A stretch of DNA of 64,000 nucleotides from Eriocheir sinensis (lineage: Eukaryota > Arthropoda > Malacostraca > Decapoda > Varunidae), in contig NC_066520.1 in the NCBI RefSeq assembly GCF_024679095.1, positions 7,369,409 through 7,433,408 on the forward strand, in the 5' to 3' direction. Positions 58,200-64,000 of the stretch are shown here, piece after piece. A program made the position numbers and the translations under genes. Under the pieces are notes generated by a model that was not told the origin of the DNA, ran no database searches, and was given only the letters and a program-made list of their open reading frames with translations. Every line of letters begins with the position of its first letter. Position 1 is the stretch's first letter.

Positions 58200-59060
58200 T
58201 ACACCTTCTCCCAAAATTAAAATTTCAAAATGGCGCACCTACACCAAGCCTCGGAGTCCCCGCCTGGGGGGGGGGGGGACCACAAATTCCCCCAGGGAGG
58301 ACTCCCCTTCTGGCTGCCGACCCGAGAGGTGTCTTGATAACTCCTCGAACCTCTTTCTTCTCAATTTCTGCAACATTCGCGGTCTTCGCTCTAATTTTCA
58401 TTCTGTGGAACATCATCTCTCCTCCTCTAAACCTCACCTTCTCTTCCTTACCGAAACACAGGTTTCTGAGGCTACTGACAGCAATCTCTACTCTGTTCCC
58501 TCCTACTATCTCTATCCTAAATTTCAATCCAAAGCTGGATGTTGCGCCTACGTGCGCAACGACATCACTTGCTCTCGTGCCCACGACCTTGACTCTTCTG
58601 AATTTTCCACCATCTGGCTAAGACTTCATTGTCATTCTATTACTAAATACATATGTGCTGTTTATCTCTCACCTAACTCTACCAACTATGTAAAATTCTT
58701 TGACTATTTGAATTCTAAAGTGGAGCACATCTTGACCCACTCTCCCTTCGCTGAAATCTCCATCCTAGGAGATTTCAATGTTCACCACCAGCTTTGGCTT
58801 TCATCCTCTTTCACTGACCATCCTGGTGAACAAGCCTACAACTTTGCTATCCTCAACGACCTAGAGCAGTTGGTCCAGCACCCTACACGTATTCCCGACC
58901 GTCTTGGAGATCGGCCCAACATTCTAGACCTCTTCCTTACCTCAAATACACAGCTGTCCCTTCTACACTAAACATTCTCGGTCTATCCTTAACTCGAAAT
59001 CTTAACTGGAAACTTCATACCTCTTGCTAAATCAGCTTCCTCGAGGTTAGGCATTCTTTG
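58200..59060 (+). mobile_element. Jockey/I-like LINE endonuclease domain, fused to a distant RT piece
   Basis: Frame 58,135-58,971: [66 protein letters not shown] and [14 protein letters not shown] are the blocks of an APE-type endonuclease (NIR, ET, GDFN), which nicks target DNA. The catalytic SDH end is missing. At about 58,953 the sequence jumps to AACATTCTCGGTCTATCC, an RT segment, so about 2 kb of LINE is deleted. Confidence 0.85.
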
Positions 59061-60097
59061 TTTATCGTCTCCACCATTTACCCCCCTCCCATAACTAATG
59101 GGGGGAGCATACGTCCAGGGGTACCTCGCTTCACTCACCTCCTCCACTCCCAACGTTCCCCCGAGCAAGCTCCCACTCTGACTCTACTATCTTATAGTCC
59201 GTGAGCTGGACCCTGAATTTAGGAGCTTGAGTATCAAAAAGCTGAATAAATTCCATGTGTATTTTCAGTTAGGTGGATGTCTAAGGTGTTTGGAAATGGT
59301 TAATGCCCATCCCATAAAAAATTGCCAGCGCCACGACGGGCTTGGGCCGACCATCTGGCCCCTGAAGAAAGCCTACCGGCACTATAGGCGGGGATGTAAA
59401 AAACAAATAAATAAATAAATAAATAAACACCCATAAAGCATCCGTCTTTGATGCTCATCGTCAAATTTGGCACGAAAATTTGAATTTCAAGAAAAATATT
59501 CTGTGTCTTCAGCAATAGGTCATAGAGACTTCTAGGTCCAGGTCATCTCATATTATTTGTACTAAAATTCTGTATCTGTTGGTGTATAGCACATACGGTT
59601 TTCTACATAATTTTGATTCGAAAAAGGAGATGAATATGAAAAAAATAGGCCGATTTTGAGCAATCTGCGACATCGGTGATCTTAAGTTTTCTCTCATAAC
59701 CCAGTGATACATTATTTGGTCGAAATTTGTTTTTTATCATGTAGATACACATAACAGCTAGCCATAGACCCAATTACACAAACCTGATCAACTCTCAACT
59801 GTGTGGGAAAATATAATACTGAAGTCGCCATTTTCCCGGTTGGTGTGGCAAGCGGCCACACAGGCTAGGGGCAACCTCTTAGGACCTCTCTTAGTAATTC
59901 ACAGCATGTACAGACATAATAAGCACAATTCATATTTCATAAAAATAAGATTAGCATTAAAACAATTTATTTGATGATATATTATTTTTAAACGAAGTCC
60001 TGCAGATACTTTGTAATTGTCCTTCAGTGGACTAACCCAAGTTGATGGCGATGCCGATTATGGGAGAAATCTTGCATTCCTTATAATTGTTCAAGAC
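59061..60097. other. Intergenic, nothing coding
   Basis: 59,410-59,432 is (AAAT)n. 59,098-59,220 resembles repeat words at 25,980 and 33,590 (AATGGGGGGAGCATACG), probably an RTE-type 3' remnant. No gene. Confidence 0.4.
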
Positions 60098-60100
60098 TAA

Positions 60101-60358
60101 GGGCCACTTTCACAGTCATTTTGTTTGATTTGATCGTTACCAATGGCTGTTGTCGCCGCTTTAGTATTTCCACGTAAAACTGGCCGATGGGGTAGTGGCG
60201 GCTGCGGGCCTAGCCCCGCACCTTCCCACACATTCTCAACAGCTCTCCCTTCCTCTGCAGCCGCCATTACCCCATAGGCCAGTTTCACGTGGAAAATTAT
60301 AGCGTCGATCGGCGCCATTGGTAACGATCAAAACAAACAAAGTGACTGAAAGTTGCCC
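60101..60358. mobile_element. PIF/Harbinger-type MITE, TAA-flanked (copy 2)
   Basis: GGGCCACTTTCACAGTCA at the left and GTGACTGAAAGTTGCCC at the right are bounded by TAA (60,098-60,100 and 60,359-60,361). The interior matches 21,486-21,747, including AACTGGCCGATGGGGTAGTG and its inverse. Confidence 0.8.
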
Positions 60359-61984
60359 TAAGTGTAAAAATATCAGTTTGGTTAGGTACAGATTATTTGT
60401 TGTGATTATAATGCAATTAAATTCTTTGTATTAAGTGGAAAATATGTGCATAATAAACATTTTCAAAGGAGAGTAATTTCTTCATAAAGCCTGCATTAGT
60501 ACTAATCAAGCTTGTCCGGTATATACTCCTAAATACAAATATGGATACGAAATATTAATGTAAAAACTATTCATAGGAAACATAATATATCCTCTTTTCT
60601 AAAATATAAACACTAAACTTGTGACTAAAGGGCACTTTCTTTTTAAAAAGGCCAAATGATTAATTATAGGCTTGCCTATATTATTTTTGTGCAAAAGCGG
60701 TATTATCGTTTTTAATATGCCAGAAATATGTTGAGACAAATAACTCTTCCCCGGTGTACATAATATTAAATCATATGTGTTTTTTTTTATTGCAACAATG
60801 CATTTTCCAAGAATTTACTGCAGAACTACATATTTGGTATATGCAAAATCACCACTACCTAACGCTGAAAACAGCTTGAGGATATTTTTTTTTTTTGTAA
60901 TTCTGCTACTTACGGATCCAGACTGGAAATTAAACTAATCCTCAGTTTTGCGCTATTTAGAATAATCAACTGAATGAATACCAACTTAACTTATTACTAA
61001 CTTCACCGCCAGTGAATTTACTTTTTTTGTTTTAAGCAGGTCATTACGTGGAAAACTGATACATAATTCGCTCATGGGAGTACCTCCTGATAATAACACA
61101 ATGCATATTACACTCTCAGGCCCATTTATTCTCAAACATTTCGGGGCTCACACGCACACACAAATTTGTTAAGGCGCGCGTTGAGGTTGTGGGTATTTCC
61201 AATGGTAGTTTTATGAGCCTAGTGATAATTTAAGCTAACAAAGCTTGTGGTGTCCAGATTTTCGGTACTGAACGGCGTGCTAATAATTAAAATCAATGAA
61301 TAAATTATATTTTTTGTGAAAATTCCCTCCAAACTGATTTGATCATTTTTTTTTCTACCTACCCATAGGTTAGCATATAAAATAAGATAGTGAAAGAAAC
61401 ACGTAGGCATAGTTTGACGTTTTATTTTTAGGTCAGAAAATTTTAGCTTTTTTTTTTTTTTTTTTTTTTTTTAACAGCGTTCGAGACTTCACTGAACGCC
61501 GAATTTTTGTTCATTAAACACGGTGGAAAAAGATTTTCTTTCGAAGACTGCGTCACTGCAAAGCTGTATGAGCTGCTCAAGAAATCGAGACGTGGTTTGA
61601 CACTGCACAAACTCGTTTTAAATGTTTCTTAGTAACCTCTGACCTCACTGCATGATCACAGAACGTGCCATCAAACATATCATACACTGCTCAAACCCGA
61701 AACAAGGATGGTTCGACACACGATCGTCGATGTAAAGATCGAGTGGGTGGGGGTCAATCGTCGTCTGAACGGACAACTACGTGTTACTACGATCCTCGAC
61801 CACCAGTAGCGAAATTCATCGCTGCTCAAAAGACGCGCGTAAAAAATCCAGACGTCAGCGTTTTTAAGAACAGTGACTTCGTTATGCCATTCTTCAAAAT
61901 TGATAATAGTGTACAATGATGTGATGACCGCTCTGTCTGTTGTTGTTTAAAGATTGCTCCGTCTTTAATTAAAGGGGGGATCAC
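60359..61984. other. Intergenic, nothing supported
   Basis: AT-rich. A T run at 61,449-61,473 and an 84-codon open frame at 61,665-61,919 (SSSERTTTCYYDPRPPVAK) without recognisable domain, paralogue or splice context. I see no supported gene. Confidence 0.4.
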
Positions 61985-62155
61985 GGGCCTTTGCCAATTT
62001 ATGGGGGTCCGTAGCAGGGGACCGACCATGGAGTCTAGAGAAGTATACTCTAGAATCCTTGGTACCGACAGACCACTCGATCGGAAGACGTCAGCCAATC
62101 CGACCAAATCGGTCTGTTGACGAGGACTGGCGTGTCTCTGACCGATGTCTGAACA
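61985..62155 (+). repeat. Dispersed repeat, possible SINE, copy 3
   Basis: CACGGGCCTTTGCCAATTT, then CCGTAGCAGGGGACCGACC, CGACCAAATCGGTCTGTTG and GACGAGGACTGGCGTGTCTC. It has the same block order as 50,935-51,078. Confidence 0.7.
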
Positions 62156-63000
62156 TAATTTCAATATATTGTTTTCGGTGTATATATAGTTGTAGAGGGA
62201 CATGTAGGTAGGTATTTTACTCAAAGTAACTGGAATAAAACATTGTGAATGGTGCTGCCGACATCTGTGTCACCTCACTATATTTAGCGTGGTAAATGTA
62301 ATAAATTAACCCATTTGTCATGCCGCCCAGTGGAAATTCCTTATTTTAGGCTATGTGCTGTGTGAGTCCCGGACGAGGGCACAGTGAGGAGGGGAGGATA
62401 CTCAGGATAGTGCTGCAACGAGACGCGGGGAGGTAGAATGTATCGCGGGAAAACAGGGGAGGGAGTGTGTGATGACCATTGAGGCATTTTTGAGAGGGCC
62501 TAACGACACACGAGGCCTCATTTCCGTTCTGCTTTTTTGGAAGCATCAGCACTTCCTCGGGGAGACTAAACACGTACATGTTAACAACATATTTCACTCA
62601 CATGATCCCATCTGCTGACAAACTATAGAGGAAACTCGAATTAAAGCAATGGGGTGAGGGGGTCAATAGGAAACCAATTAAAGTAGTCTAGCTGTAGGCT
62701 AAATCAAGAATAAGTGTCGAACAGACTATTCAAGAACAATTACGAAAAGGATATAGTCTGAGCTAGGTGTAGGTAGCTACCTACAGTTCCCAAGGTTGAC
62801 GGCTGACTTAACGATAAATGTATAAAGAGGATCTGAATCGTCTTTTGCATGCTGGCATTGGCTTCGAATAACAAACAATTTATAGAAATAGGAAAATGAC
62901 CCCATGAAACACTTAACTTTCTGCAGGAACGTACTTACCATTTCTATACATTAGTATGAAAGAATCATCTGTAACAAAACTGGCAATCCCATAAAGCCCT
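62156..63000. other. Intergenic upstream of peptide gene B
   Basis: No gene or element recognised. Confidence 0.4.
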
Positions 63001-63019
63001 GTGTGCCGTGTGTGCCACG

Positions 63020-63166
63020 GCATCACTCAGTGCCAAGGTCAGTCTCGCCGGTCGCCGCACTCAGTGCCAGCGGCGTGTTTCCCCAGGGCGGGATGTCCCA
63101 ATTTGGTGCTTATAAGACGAGGCTCCCAGCATCACCGCCAACACTGTCCTCACTGACGGAGCCAAC
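63020..63166 (+). promoter_or_regulatory. Core promoter of peptide gene B: kappaB site and TATA box
   Basis: TCACTCAGTGCCAAGG (63,023-63,038), a partial repeat CACTCAGTGCCAG (63,058-63,070), CCCCAGGGC (63,081-63,089), GGGATGTCCC (63,090-63,099), which fits GGGRNNYYCC exactly, and GCTTATAAGA (63,108-63,117), 50-60 bp before the ATG. The block order and spacing repeat those of gene A, 7.7 kb away in the opposite direction. Confidence 0.7.
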
Positions 63167-64000
63167 ATGAAGACCTCCACTCTCCTTAGCCGTCCCTTCC
63201 TGCTGGTGGTAGCATTAGCGGTGTCCTGGACTGCGGCTGTTCCTCTGCAGGACACAAGTTTCCTGCAGGACATCCGCTCCGACGAGCAGCTGCAGGAGTT
63301 TCTGGAGAACAATCCCTCTGTGGCACTCCAGATGTACCCTGACCTCCTCCGGGAAGCCTCTCAGGTGCTGGTGGTCGTTGATCCAGACGTGGTGGTGGAG
63401 ATGCTGAGACAGAGGAGCCTGGAGGCGGCGGACACGCAGGAGAAGCAGCAGGAAGAGCAGCAGGAGGAGGCGGAGGAGAATCACGACCGCAAAAAGAGAC
63501 AGGCCACTTTCGACTTTGGAATGAATCGAGGGTAAGAAAGCATTATCAGTTCTGTACTTTATCAAGATTGCAGTAGCTTTGATACCTGTTACAATACTCG
63601 TATTTTTCTCCCCACACATGAAGGCCATACGGCAGGGACTATAGATAATGTGCCAGTGTGTCTTACTAAAAACACCAGTCTCTTCACACAGAGCCTATCG
63701 GTAGGGACTACCATGCCAGTGTGTCCTGACACTTCTTTTCCCACACAGACCCTACGGCAGGGACTACCATGCCAGTGCAGGCTATAACCACCACTTCAAC
63801 AGCGGCAGGAGCTCCGTCGGTGTCAACGCCCACAGGAACTGGGGCAGCAGCGGCAAGTGAGTCCCTGCCAGCCTTGTTAAACACAATAGTGATGGTACGT
63901 GTGCGATATTTAGCAGATAATTCATGTTCTTCTAGCATATTGTTAAGGCATGGTTCTCATCTCAGCCAACTTTCCTCTGTGCAGGTCCCACGGATTCGGG
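63167..64000 (+). CDS. Secreted Gly-rich antimicrobial-peptide-like precursor B, 3' end off the window
   Basis: Exons 63,167-63,531, 63,749-63,856 and 63,985-64,000 (continuing beyond the edge) join in phase 2, as in gene A. Residues 1-24 are a signal peptide (MKTSTLLSRPFLLVVALAVS). The propeptide is Leu/Val-rich (VLVVVDPDVVVEMLRQ) and ends in a Gln/Glu run (EKQQEEQQEEAEE). RKKR, then QATFDFGMNRG, marks the furin site and mature start. Exon 2 (108 bp, as in A) gives GPYGRDYHASAGYNHHFNSG and SSVGVNAHRNWGSSG; exon 3 opens SHGFG. Of 52 comparable mature residues, five differ from A, while the propeptide shares little. The first intron contains two degenerate copies of the exon 2 acceptor region. 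Confidence 0.85.
63611..63770 (+). repeat. Triplicated splice-acceptor region in intron 1 of peptide gene B
   Basis: Three degenerate units share CACACA-x-G, then CGGCAGGGACTA and GCCAGTG: at about 63,613, 63,685 and 63,742. Unit 1 has lost the AG (CACACATG). Unit 2 keeps CACACAG at 63,685-63,691. Unit 3 is the acceptor that matches gene A. Confidence 0.8.

Noticed and set aside
61665..61919. 84-codon open frame as a gene
   Set aside because: No recognisable domain, signal peptide, paralogue or convincing splice context.

Overview
The window is eukaryotic: split genes with GT-AG introns, host-type coding exons separated by long introns, and a very high load of LINEs, DNA transposons, MITEs, tRNA-derived SINEs and long (TA)n, (GA)n and (CA)n microsatellites. 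The gene content (an animal 4E-T orthologue, secreted furin-processed Gly-rich defence-like peptides with kappaB-like promoter sites) and the repeat style point to an arthropod, most likely a decapod crustacean. That assignment is inference; no marker gene proves it.

Positions 1-49,900 are essentially one host gene read on the minus strand: eukaryotic translation initiation factor 4E transporter (4E-T, EIF4ENIF1). Fifteen coding exons can be joined with consistent intron phases (49,556 down to 5,031; 2,748 nt, 916 codons). They hold the start codon, a canonical eIF4E-binding motif created across an exon junction, the SPQRRSF block, the PEWF-x-x-GPT block, the DDX6-binding IEL...GFDD segment and three polyglutamine tracts. 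The last exon lies off the left edge. Introns hold nearly all the rest: CR1-like, Jockey/I-like and RTE-like LINE pieces, TA-flanked pogo/Tigger/mariner-type elements, TTAA-flanked piggyBac-type elements nested several deep, a hAT element with an 8-bp target duplication, TAA-flanked Harbinger-type MITEs, foldback palindromes and SINEs. A GC-rich promoter with NRF-1-like and YY1-like sites lies at about 49,560-49,900.

Positions 50,000-54,400 are intergenic with a small two-exon RING-finger gene (52,723-53,268, +). Positions 54,452-55,329 (-) and 63,167-64,000 (+, running off the right edge) are two divergently oriented paralogues of a secreted, furin-cleaved, Gly/Asn/His-rich peptide resembling the attacin/diptericin class. 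Exon 2 is the same length in both, intron phases match, the mature peptides are nearly identical, the propeptides are diverged, and the core promoters share a TATA box with an adjacent kappaB-like site. Between them lie a 335-bp (TA)n tract and a rearranged LINE complex, including an inverted repeat whose loop is a fragment of an unrelated RTE-like LINE.

The main points for follow-up are the candidate antimicrobial-peptide pair (with decoy splice acceptors in the right-hand copy), the CAG tract that overlaps a 4E-T splice acceptor, a 1.5-kb palindrome with an insertion in only one arm, and a transposon-like element carrying an unrecognised exon-like open frame.
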